This document shows, one piece after another, positions 1 to 6,756 of a DNA stretch of 10,367 nt. Under the pieces are notes generated by a model. The model worked only from the letters and a program-made list of their open reading frames with translations, made no database searches and had not been told where the DNA came from. The stretch covers positions 1 to 10,367 of the forward strand of contig CAZBBC010000152.1 in NCBI GenBank assembly GCA_964489835.1, written 5' to 3'. How positions within the stretch are numbered: the stretch's first letter is position 1; every line of letters begins with the position of its first letter. Origin of the DNA: CAZBBC01 sp964489835 (lineage in GTDB: Bacteria > Calditrichota > Calditrichia > JAJRVZ01). The position numbers and the translations under genes were made by a program.

Positions 1-1704
1 TTCGATTCAGATAAAGCCATCACTTATATCGGCACTGGCTTATTGGGTGGAAAAGCACAAGGTCTGGTTTCCATCAATGAATATCTCACTTCCCGATTAA
101 ATACCGCTGATTTCTCCCAGATCAAGATAAGCGTTCCTGCCATGACGGTTATCCGAACTGATATTTTTGACACCTTTATGAGTCAAAATGATCTTTACCC
201 GATCGCTCTTTCGGATGTTTCGAATGATCGTATTGCCCATGCATTTCAATCCGCTGAGATACCATTTGAAATTCTGGGCGATCTTCGCGGCTTAATTTCT
301 CATATGCATAGTCCACTGGCGGTGCGTTCTTCTGGTATACTGGAAGATGCCCTCTACGAGCCATTTGCAGGAGTGTATGGGACTAAAATGATACCAAACA
401 ATCAACTCGATACGGATACCCGTTTCAATAAGCTGATAGAAGCTATTAAATTTGTGTATGCTTCCACCTATTTCAAAGCATCGAAAGACTATATAAACGC
501 TACCGGATACAACATTAAAAAAGAAAAAATGGCAGTGATCATTCAGGAGGTGGTTGGAAAGCGCCATCATGACCGTTATTATCCCGAGGTATCTGGTGTG
601 GCCCGATCTTACAATTTCTATCCCATGGGACGCGCATTACCGGAAGATGGCGTGGTCAATCTTGCCTTGGGATTGGGCAAAACGATTGTCGACGGCGGCA
701 TTTCCTGGGACTATTCACCGGCTTATCCTAAAATCGATCCCCCTTATGGCTCCGTGGAAGAATTTCTGAATCAAACGCAGAATGAATTCTGGGTGGTGAA
801 TATGGGTGAACCGGCTGCTTATAATCCGATAAAAGATACAGAATATATGGTTAAGGAAAACCTGACGGCTGCAGAAACAGACGGGACATTGCGACAAGTT
901 GCCTCAACATTGGACAGCAATTCAGGTAAACTTTCTATTGGTATTGGTACGGATGGACCCCGTGTTCTTACATTTGCACCGCTTCTGATTTTAAATGATA
1001 TTCCGCTGAATAAACTGATAAAATCTCTAATGTCTTTATGTGAGGAAGTATTTCATGCGCCGGTGGAAATTGAATTTGCGATGACTTTTGATAAATATGA
1101 GAACTCAGACAAACCAAACCATTTTGGATTTTTACAAGTGCGTCCGATGGTTGTTTCAACGGAAAAAGTAAATCTGGATAAGGAAGAACTCACCGGGGAT
1201 AATATACTAGTCGCTTCGGAGCATGTCTTAGGTAATGGAAGCTTAAATACGATTAAAGATATTGTATATGTTAACCCCGAAAAATTTGAAGCGAAGCACA
1301 CCAGAAAAATCGCCTCCGAAGTGGCATCCATAAACAAAAAGCTATTACAGAGTGACCGGCCATTTCTGCTGATCGGATTTGGCAGATGGGGAAGTACCGA
1401 AACCTGGTTGGGTATACCGGTTAACTGGGGGCAGATATCCGGGGCGAAGGTGATAATAGAAGCCTCTCGGGAAAATATGAATGTGCAACAAAGCCAGGGG
1501 TCACACTTTTTTCATAATTTGACAAGTTTCCATGTATATTATTTTTCAATAAGCGCTTCCGGAAGTTATTCCATTGACTGGGACTGGCTTTCAAGGCAAC
1601 CGGTAGAAGAGGAAACCCGGTTTATACGTCATATAAAATTACATTCACCCCTTCGGGTAAAGGTTAATGGACGTAATGGGTGTGGTGTGATATATAAATC
1701 ATAA
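1..1704 (+). CDS. PEP/pyruvate-binding (PPDK N-terminal domain) protein, 5' end outside window
   Basis: The frame is open from base 1, so 567 residues are visible and the true start lies upstream. The TTG at 43 falls inside the conserved GGKAQGL block (residues 15-21) and is not a credible start. Residues follow the nucleotide-binding half of pyruvate phosphate dikinase/PEP synthase: AVRSSGILED (107-116; compare VRSSATAED), AVIIQEVV (178-185), SGVAR (198-202), LALGLGK (221-227) and LQVRPM (378-383; compare LQSRP). Such domains bind ATP and transfer phosphate to a histidine on a partner domain. No TSGG/CHxA-type phosphohistidine domain follows. Instead residues ~390-567 carry GRWGS (461-465), LGIPVNW and GSHFFHNLTS (500-509), a tail I recall from uncharacterised Bacteroidetes-type homologues. 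PEP synthase activity is therefore not supported by what is visible. Unseen N-terminal domains could change this. The gene is probably co-transcribed with the dehydrogenase 9 bases downstream. The family call is firm; the function is unknown. Confidence 0.87.
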   Translation, partial: FDSDKAITYIGTGLLGGKAQGLVSINEYLTSRLNTADFSQIKISVPAMTVIRTDIFDTFMSQNDLYPIALSDVSNDRIAHAFQSAEIPFEILGDLRGLISHMHSPLAVRSSGILEDALYEPFAGVYGTKMIPNNQLDTDTRFNKLIEAIKFVYASTYFKASKDYINATGYNIKKEKMAVIIQEVVGKRHHDRYYPEVSGVARSYNFYPMGRALPEDGVVNLALGLGKTIVDGGISWDYSPAYPKIDPPYGSVEEFLNQTQNEFWVVNMGEPAAYNPIKDTEYMVKENLTAAETDGTLRQVASTLDSNSGKLSIGIGTDGPRVLTFAPLLILNDIPLNKLIKSLMSLCEEVFHAPVEIEFAMTFDKYENSDKPNHFGFLQVRPMVVSTEKVNLDKEELTGDNILVASEHVLGNGSLNTIKDIVYVNPEKFEAKHTRKIASEVASINKKLLQSDRPFLLIGFGRWGSTETWLGIPVNWGQISGAKVIIEASRENMNVQQSQGSHFFHNLTSFHVYYFSISASGSYSIDWDWLSRQPVEEETRFIRHIKLHSPLRVKVNGRNGCGVIYKS

Positions 1705-1707
1705 GGA
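1703..1707 (+). promoter_or_regulatory. Ribosome binding site for the saccharopine dehydrogenase gene
   Basis: AAGGA lies six bases before the ATG at 1714 and overlaps the TAA stop (1702-1704) of the preceding gene. It fixes the start and suggests translational coupling of the two genes. By contrast, no comparable purine block precedes the addB-like start at 3526. Confidence 0.7.
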
Positions 1708-1713
1708 AAAACA

Positions 1714-3069
1714 ATGAAAAACATTTTAGTACTTGGTGCCGGGCAAAGCGCTCCCTATATGATCGACTACCTTCTCAGGCAATCAGAAAAACATGATTGG
1801 TTTATCACTGTCGGTGACCGGGATATCGATCTGGCCAGAAAAGCCGTAAAAAGACATCCCCAAGGTAATGTGATTTCTTTTGATGTCAATGACGCTGAAA
1901 TGAGATTAACTCAGATTGAAAAGGCCGATGTCGTTGTCAACTTTTTGCCTCCGGTCTTCCAGTATTTATTGGCTCTGGGTTGTATCTCCAGGGGAAAACA
2001 TATGGTTACGGCATCTTACCAGGATGAACGCATGAAAGACCTGGATAATGATGCCCATCGCAAGGGAATCTTGATCTTAAACGAAATGGGATTGGATCCC
2101 GGGATCGATCATATGTCTGCCATGTCAATGATTCTGAGAATCAAAAAGCGGGGTGGTACGATAAAAAGTTTTAAATCATATGGTAGCGGTTTGCCGGCTC
2201 CGGACTCAATAAATAATCCCTTAAAATATGCGATTACCTGGAATCCCAGTAATGTCGTGATGGCAGGTGAAATCGGTGCTCTATATTTATACAAAGGCCA
2301 GATAAAGATCCTGCCTTATCATGAAGTTTTCCAACGTACCTGGACATTTGAATTGGATGGCGTGGGTAAAATGGAAGCTTACCCCAATCGCGATTCGTTA
2401 AGGTATCAATCGCTTTTTGGACTCGAAGATGCACATACAATGATCCGTGGTACGTTGAGATATCCGGGATGGAGTGAGACCTGGCTGCAAATTGTTCGTC
2501 TGGGACTGCCAAATGAAACCATGCATATTCCTAATATCTGCAAATATTCGTATCGTGATCTGGTGGAAATGTTTTTACCGCTTCATGTATCGTCCGATAA
2601 TCTGGAACAGCGGGTAGCAAATTTTCTTAATATCAGTCCCACCGGGAAAATCATGGATAACCTTTCCTGGCTGGGTCTTTTTTCCGATGATCCGATTCAA
2701 TGCAATGGCGATACGTCAGCCGCGGTTTTGGTGGATTTGATGAAGAAAAAATTACAACTTCCGCAGAAAGGCAGAGACATGGTTGCGATTGTGCATGAGA
2801 TCGAGGTTGAATATCCGGAAAAGAAGAATACTGGTGAGAGGATTATTTCCACATTTGTCGAATACGGACAACCGGCAGGATTTACGGCCATCGCCAAAAC
2901 CGTAGGTCTACCGGCTGCTCTGGCAGTAAAACTAATTCTAACGGATGAACTACCCATCAGCGGCTGTCATATCCCGACCCATCCGGCTATTTTCCCCCGG
3001 ATTTTGCCTGAATTAAAGAACGAAGGATTGGTTTTTGAAGAAAAAGTTGAGGTCTTTGATAATGCATAG
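1714..3069 (+). CDS. Saccharopine dehydrogenase family protein (LYS9-like, NADP+/L-glutamate-forming type)
   Basis: This 451-residue protein is close to the length of yeast Lys9 (about 446). An N-terminal Rossmann fold opens with ILVLGAGQSA (4-13), the dinucleotide-binding glycine loop. NEMGLDPGIDHMSA (123-136) and SYGSGLPAPDS (155-165) are hallmark blocks of saccharopine reductases; the second is followed by NPLKYAITW, again as in Lys9. The C-terminal third (about 360-451) resembles the family's C-terminal substrate domain. The known reaction interconverts saccharopine with glutamate plus 2-aminoadipate semialdehyde, in the cytoplasm. In bacteria such genes may serve lysine breakdown or related amino-acid linkage chemistry, so the exact substrate is not settled. 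The start is backed by AAGGA six bases upstream. The gene follows the PEP/pyruvate-binding gene by 9 bases, suggesting an operon. No lysine-ketoglutarate reductase or other lysine gene is in view. The TAG stop is immediately followed by a tandem repeat tract. Confidence 0.88.
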   Translation: MKNILVLGAGQSAPYMIDYLLRQSEKHDWFITVGDRDIDLARKAVKRHPQGNVISFDVNDAEMRLTQIEKADVVVNFLPPVFQYLLALGCISRGKHMVTASYQDERMKDLDNDAHRKGILILNEMGLDPGIDHMSAMSMILRIKKRGGTIKSFKSYGSGLPAPDSINNPLKYAITWNPSNVVMAGEIGALYLYKGQIKILPYHEVFQRTWTFELDGVGKMEAYPNRDSLRYQSLFGLEDAHTMIRGTLRYPGWSETWLQIVRLGLPNETMHIPNICKYSYRDLVEMFLPLHVSSDNLEQRVANFLNISPTGKIMDNLSWLGLFSDDPIQCNGDTSAAVLVDLMKKKLQLPQKGRDMVAIVHEIEVEYPEKKNTGERIISTFVEYGQPAGFTAIAKTVGLPAALAVKLILTDELPISGCHIPTHPAIFPRILPELKNEGLVFEEKVEVFDNA

Positions 3070-3146
3070 GTATAGGGTATAAGGGTATAAGGGTATAAGG
3101 GTATAAAGGTATAAGGGTATAAGGGTATAAAGGTATAAGGTATAAG
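3069..3146 (+). repeat. Tandem repeat tract, unit GGGTATAA
   Basis: Starting from the last base of the preceding stop codon, the tract reads GGTATA, then eight consecutive octamers of GGGTATAA or AGGTATAA (3075-3138), then GGTATAA plus G. Units 5 and 8 carry the A variant. Bases 3130-3146 are an exact reverse complement of sequence inside the tract at 3435-3488, so the two could pair as arms of a large hairpin. The tract is prone to copy-number change by slippage. No function is evident. Confidence 0.93.
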
Positions 3147-3150
3147 TATA

Positions 3151-3186
3151 TTAGGAATTAGGAACTGGGAACTCGGAACTGGAAAC
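3151..3186 (+). repeat. Short degenerate tandem repeat, period about 7 (TNGGAAC type)
   Basis: Consecutive units are TTAGGAA, TTAGGAAC, TGGGAAC, TCGGAAC and TGGAAAC. The tract directly continues the GGGTATAA array with a different unit but a similar period and the same GG core. This suggests it arose by slippage and divergence of a related simple sequence. No coding role is apparent. Confidence 0.75.
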
Positions 3187-3200
3187 CGCAAATGATTTGC

Positions 3201-3255
3201 ACTGTCATCCTGAAAGGATCTTTTCCCTTCTGGCGAAACCCTGAAGGGGTTTAAC
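3201..3255. repeat. Dispersed-repeat-like module with two small hairpins
   Basis: The first hairpin is ATCCT/AGGAT with loop GAA (3207-3219). The second is AAACCC/GGGTTT with loop TGAAG (3236-3252). The opening ACTGTCATCCTGAAAGGATC resembles, from memory, an intergenic repeat seen many times in Bacteroidetes-like and candidate-phylum genomes. Neither hairpin is followed by a run of T, so a terminator call is not supported. Only one copy is present in this window, so its repeat status rests on recall. Confidence 0.4.
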
Positions 3256-3266
3256 ACCGATAGGTA

Positions 3267-3289
3267 GAGGCGTATGGCAATGCGACCTC
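3267..3289. repeat. Imperfect palindrome (hairpin-forming)
   Basis: GAGG+CGTAT pairs with ATGCG+CCTC around a GGCA loop, with one unpaired A (3285) and one G-T pair, giving a nine-pair stem. It looks like a degraded member of the GTAGAGACG...CGTCTCTAC palindromic repeats known from cyanobacteria and other bacteria; that comparison is from memory. Confidence 0.5.
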
Positions 3290-3356
3290 AGGAATAAGGT
3301 ATAGGGAACAATAAGGAATAGGGTATAAGGGAATAGGGTATAAGGATATATGGAAT
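3290..3356 (+). repeat. Second GGTATAA/GGAATA-rich degenerate repeat tract
   Basis: Units of the kinds GGTATA, GGGTATAA, GGAATA and GGGAA alternate irregularly in the same sense as the array at 3069-3146. It appears to be an older, more diverged relative of that array. It ends in GGATATATGGAATTC, beyond which the repeat pattern is lost. Confidence 0.7.
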
Positions 3357-3360
3357 TCGT

Positions 3361-3421
3361 ATAGACAGTCCCCGATTAAACCGGGATTTATAACCGGCAA
3401 TCTGTCTTAAGTCGCCCAGAT
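3361..3421. other. Structured stretch with competing inverted repeats
   Basis: AGACAG (3363-3368) can pair with CTGTCT (3402-3407). Inside it are CCCG/CGGG (3371-3374 with 3382-3385) and two CCGG boxes. ATCTG (3400-3404) can instead pair with CAGAT (3417-3421), using some of the same bases. All stems are short, and I match none of them to a known riboswitch or RNA family. It may be just another repeat module, or part of a leader upstream of the addB-like gene. Confidence 0.3.
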
Positions 3422-3434
3422 AAAACCGTTTCTC

Positions 3435-3488
3435 GTATACCTTATACCTTTTACCCTATACCTTATACCTTATACCTTATACCTTATT
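3435..3488 (-). repeat. Tandem repeat tract, unit TTATACC (reverse complement of GGTATAA)
   Basis: The units read GTATACC, TTATACC, TTTTACCC, TATACC, then three clean TTATACC copies and a final TTATT. Read on the minus strand this is the same GGTATAA repeat as at 3069-3146 and 3290-3356, so the interval is bounded by inverted arrays. The tract ends 37 bases before the addB-like start codon. Confidence 0.9.
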
Positions 3489-3498
3489 CTGAGCGTGC

Positions 3499-3509
3499 TA
3501 ATAATTTTC
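3499..3509 (+). promoter_or_regulatory. Possible -10/-7-like element for the addB-addA operon
   Basis: TAATAAT (3499-3505) resembles a sigma-70 -10 box. TAATTTTC (3502-3509) is one base from the Bacteroidetes -7 consensus TAnnTTTG. No matching -35 (TTGACA) or -33 (TTTG) is visible at the right distance, because that position lies in the TTATACC tract. It is a weak, position-based call. Confidence 0.2.
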
Positions 3510-3525
3510 ACAAATCCGAACAACC

Positions 3526-6500
3526 ATGGGTAACCTCAAACTACACACAGGACCGCAGGGGTCTTATTATTATTTTAAGGATAAAATATTCGGACATCTC
3601 GCTTCCGGTGAGGAAGACACGTATCTTTATTTTATGCCGGTTAATCGTGCTGTCCGCTATTTTAAAAAAGAACTGCTGAGCGCCGGTAAAAAAAATGCTC
3701 TATTGGACCCGCCAATTTTTACATTTCATTCGTTTATCCAGAAGATTTACCACTTTTTTCCACAGAAGAAAAAAGTAATCTCCCAATCGATGCGTTTGCT
3801 TTTATTGGAAAATATCCTGAAAACCAACCGGCAACAATTAAACTATTTCCGGGACCAATGGTCATTAAGTGATGGATTAATCCTCAAAGCGGATCGAATG
3901 GTTGAAGAATTTTTTCAATTTGGATTCAGGCCTGATAATTTCACAGAACCTCCGCCGACGGCAGAACCAAAATTCACAGATTTCGAATATTTTATTCGTT
4001 CACTTTACCAGATCTATGGGGAACAACTCATCGATGAATCTTCATTGATCATAGATGTTGTCGATCAGCTGGATGCGGAGTTTCTGAAAGAAAACTTTTC
4101 GAATTTGAAAGTAATTTACGTCAGTGGGTTTGGTATCATTTCGCCGCCAATGCAGCAATTCCTCAACCTTTCAAAGGCAGTTTGTGATGTAGAGATAAAA
4201 CTGGAATACGATCCGCGGAATGAAGAATTATTCAGACACACGGTCAATGCGTATGAAGCACTTTCCCAGATCTCGGATCAGATCGTTGAACATTCCGGAG
4301 ATGGTGAAGAAATTGCTCCACTGATTTTTAATTCATCGTCATCCGATGGTCAAAAAAAGAAATTAAAGGCAACTGTTTATATACAGCGCACCAATACCAG
4401 GAATAGTGAAGTTCGGTTTATGGCCACAGAAATTAAAAAGAAATTCCATGAACAAAATATCCCCTTGAATAAAATCGGCATCACTTTTCCGGATATTGAA
4501 AAATATACACCATTGGTAAGACAAGTGTTTAACGAATTTAAAATTCCTTATAACCTTTCTACCGGATTCGCACTGGCAGCGTCACCGCTGGTTCAGTCAT
4601 ACCTGCAAGTGCTCAAAGTTGCCATCAGTCAGTTTAACAGTAGGGAGGCATACAAATTAGCCCTGTCACCATTTTTGAAGGTAAAACTAACCGAAGAAGC
4701 TGAACTGATTCGCCAGTGTGGTGCAAGATTCCGGCAGGGTAAAATCGCGGGCAGCTGGGATGATCAGATTCGCCGGATTTTTAAAACAATGCCTAATGAT
4801 CCATGGGTGATGAACAGGAAGAAAAACATTTCTGATGAAAAATTAGAGGGAATGCTGCAAAATATCCAATCATTTCAAGTAATGATTGAGCCATTGACGT
4901 CGGAACTTCCCGCTGAAGATTTTCAAAAGGTCTATATCAAAGTTTTAAAGGATCTGGGTTTGCTTAACTGGTATGCCCATAACGATGGTGCGCTCAATAT
5001 CATTGAGAAAGAGAGGGAATATCGATCTTTCAACAGATTTATAAAACTCCTCGACCAAATGGTGTGGATTCTCAAGTATATACATGGACCCGGGCCATTA
5101 ACTATTTCCGATTATTATCATTATCTGACGCTGATCGTTGAAAATGCCACCTTTAACTTACGTGAGTGGTCAGATTACGGGGTTCAGATAATGCCCCGTT
5201 TAGAAATTCTGTCTATAAAACCGGATATTTTGTTTGTCGGTGGACTTGTTGAGGGTGAATTCCCCAGGCTTTTTACCCGTGATATATTTTTTAATGATGA
5301 TGAGCGGGAAAAAATCGGATTAAATGCCAGTGAAGATTTGTTAAGTCAGGATCGGTTTCTTTTTTATCAACTGCTTACCTCCGAAGCTAAAAACATCATT
5401 CTAAGTCATCCTGAATTTGAGGCTGAACAAAAACTTCTTCCTTCAACTTTTTTAAGTGCCTTGCGGGAGGTAAGTCAGGAGATAATCATTAATAGGGACG
5501 ATCCGAAAGAAGAATACTTATCCGCATCATCTGTCCTCGAATATTTGAGTCAATCATTGAAAAAGGGGATCACCGTTAATGATGAACAATTGTTTCGATC
5601 CTGGATTTCGGAGGAGTACCACCAGGCAGTAAATATATGGCAAGGGAGTATCCGATTGCTTCAGGACCGAAAAGGCCAACGTCATATCACTACATACGAG
5701 GGTAATCTCACCGATTTGACCCGGGTACAACAAACATTAAGAAAAAATCATTTAAACCATCCGTTCTCTATTACAGCACTGGAATCCTATGCCTTCTGCC
5801 CGATGCAATATTTTTTACAGAGGATCCTTAATCTGGAGGAAGTAGAGGACTCGGAAGCAACAATCACCCATCTTGAGCGTGGTAATATTATCCATAAAAT
5901 ATTATATACCTTTTACAAACGACTAAACCCGGAAGAAAGAAAAAAACCCTGGGATTATCCGGAGATGCTGGAGAAAATTGCAGCGGATGCTTTTCAATCA
6001 TTACCATACGACGATATTCTGTACACCATTGAAAGAGAAAAATATTTCAGCGCGCCCAATCGACCGGGACTGTGGTTGAAATTCTTAGAGCTGGAAAAAG
6101 AAACCAGCGCTGAGACGGGTTTCGAGCCGGCATTTTTCGAAGCCGGTTTTGGCTATTTTTCAGAGGATAAACCGGGAAAAAAATCTGACAGACCAGTACG
6201 GATAAAAAGTGAGCAGGGGGATATCAAATTATACGGCAAAATTGATCGTATCGATATCGATGATCATGGCCGGTTTATTGTTATTGACTACAAAACCGGA
6301 TCGGGAGCGACCAGGATAAAATTAAACCAAATCCTGGATGGATTAAGTTTACAACTACCGGTATACCTGATCGCAGCGCAGCAACTCTTGACGGAGAATA
6401 ATAGAAAAGCAGTACCGGCGGGGGGAATATATTATCTGGTAAAGGATAGCGATAATTGCCGGAGAATTCCGGTTTTTATCGATATTGAAAGCTATGCAGA

Positions 6501-6756
6501 TCATAAGGTGGGAAAAGAGGTTAGATTACCCAATGTTGAATTAGGTGAAGAAGGAGAACCACTGACATTGGCTGGTGTTATAAGTAACTCTCTCGATTTC
6601 ATTGAGGATTATGTTAAGGAAATAGCCAGGGGCAATTTCAGGCATACCTTCTCGCCTAACGATGAAAAATGTACCCGGTTTTGTTCCTATCGCAAAATTT
6701 GCCGGAAGGATACGGCTAAGCTGCTTGCATTGAGAGAATCCGTGATTGATCTATGA
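3526..6756 (+). CDS. addB: AddB-like subunit of AddAB helicase-nuclease (PD-(D/E)XK nuclease, Fe-S type)
   Basis: This 1076-residue protein shows the AddB layout: a helicase-like scaffold, then a RecB-type nuclease. Scaffold motifs include EVRFMATEI (295-303) and PDILFVGGLVEGEFP (566-580). The nuclease shows RGNIIHKIL with His790, GKIDRID with Asp907, IDYKTG with Asp921 and Lys923, and Q943-x3-Y947. Cys758 (YAFCPMQY), with Cys1049, Cys1053 and Cys1059 near the C-terminus, matches the AddB pattern in which a 4Fe-4S cluster clamps the nuclease domain. The last trio is spaced Cx3Cx5C, whereas I recall Cx2Cx5C in B. subtilis. The N-terminal loop reads TGPQGSYYYF and lacks the GK(S/T) of a Walker A, so ATP hydrolysis here is doubtful. 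The start is constrained by an in-frame TAA at 3502-3504 with no other ATG, GTG or TTG between; no Shine-Dalgarno is seen. The gene overlaps addA by four bases. It should process DNA double-strand ends with AddA. Confidence 0.88.
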   Translation: MGNLKLHTGPQGSYYYFKDKIFGHLASGEEDTYLYFMPVNRAVRYFKKELLSAGKKNALLDPPIFTFHSFIQKIYHFFPQKKKVISQSMRLLLLENILKTNRQQLNYFRDQWSLSDGLILKADRMVEEFFQFGFRPDNFTEPPPTAEPKFTDFEYFIRSLYQIYGEQLIDESSLIIDVVDQLDAEFLKENFSNLKVIYVSGFGIISPPMQQFLNLSKAVCDVEIKLEYDPRNEELFRHTVNAYEALSQISDQIVEHSGDGEEIAPLIFNSSSSDGQKKKLKATVYIQRTNTRNSEVRFMATEIKKKFHEQNIPLNKIGITFPDIEKYTPLVRQVFNEFKIPYNLSTGFALAASPLVQSYLQVLKVAISQFNSREAYKLALSPFLKVKLTEEAELIRQCGARFRQGKIAGSWDDQIRRIFKTMPNDPWVMNRKKNISDEKLEGMLQNIQSFQVMIEPLTSELPAEDFQKVYIKVLKDLGLLNWYAHNDGALNIIEKEREYRSFNRFIKLLDQMVWILKYIHGPGPLTISDYYHYLTLIVENATFNLREWSDYGVQIMPRLEILSIKPDILFVGGLVEGEFPRLFTRDIFFNDDEREKIGLNASEDLLSQDRFLFYQLLTSEAKNIILSHPEFEAEQKLLPSTFLSALREVSQEIIINRDDPKEEYLSASSVLEYLSQSLKKGITVNDEQLFRSWISEEYHQAVNIWQGSIRLLQDRKGQRHITTYEGNLTDLTRVQQTLRKNHLNHPFSITALESYAFCPMQYFLQRILNLEEVEDSEATITHLERGNIIHKILYTFYKRLNPEERKKPWDYPEMLEKIAADAFQSLPYDDILYTIEREKYFSAPNRPGLWLKFLELEKETSAETGFEPAFFEAGFGYFSEDKPGKKSDRPVRIKSEQGDIKLYGKIDRIDIDDHGRFIVIDYKTGSGATRIKLNQILDGLSLQLPVYLIAAQQLLTENNRKAVPAGGIYYLVKDSDNCRRIPVFIDIESYADHKVGKEVRLPNVELGEEGEPLTLAGVISNSLDFIEDYVKEIARGNFRHTFSPNDEKCTRFCSYRKICRKDTAKLLALRESVIDL

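Larger units (their letters stand above)
3070..3525. other. Gene-free interval: composite island of short repeats
   Basis: This interval separates the dehydrogenase from the addB-like gene. It is built almost wholly from short repeated or palindromic modules, listed separately: two GGTATAA-rich tracts, a GGAAC heptamer tract, a double-hairpin module, an imperfect palindrome, a structured stretch and a final TTATACC tract on the opposite strand sense. Reverse-strand reading frames across it encode only low-complexity IPYTFIPLYPY-type peptide and are not credible genes. I see no convincing T-tailed terminator or strong promoter, although one of each is expected somewhere here between two gene pairs. 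Confidence 0.85.

Noticed and set aside
43..45. TTG as the start codon of the first gene
   Set aside because: The frame is open to base 1, and this codon sits inside the conserved GGKAQGL block, so the gene is simply cut by the window edge.
292..570. Reverse-strand open frame of 92 codons inside the first gene
   Set aside because: It lies wholly opposite clearly conserved PPDK-domain codons and shows no recognisable motif.
3236..3252. Rho-independent terminator after the dehydrogenase gene
   Set aside because: The AAACCC/GGGTTT stem is short, lies about 170 bases after the stop and is followed by AACACC rather than a T-run. It fits better as part of a repeat module.
2967..3257. Reverse-strand open frame of 96 codons with an IPYTFIPLYPY-type repeated peptide
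   Set aside because: It is the translation of the GGGTATAA tandem repeat and runs into the end of the dehydrogenase gene. There is no domain and no credible start context.
3069..3488. CRISPR array
   Set aside because: The units are 7-8 bases long with no unique spacers between them, and no cas gene is nearby.
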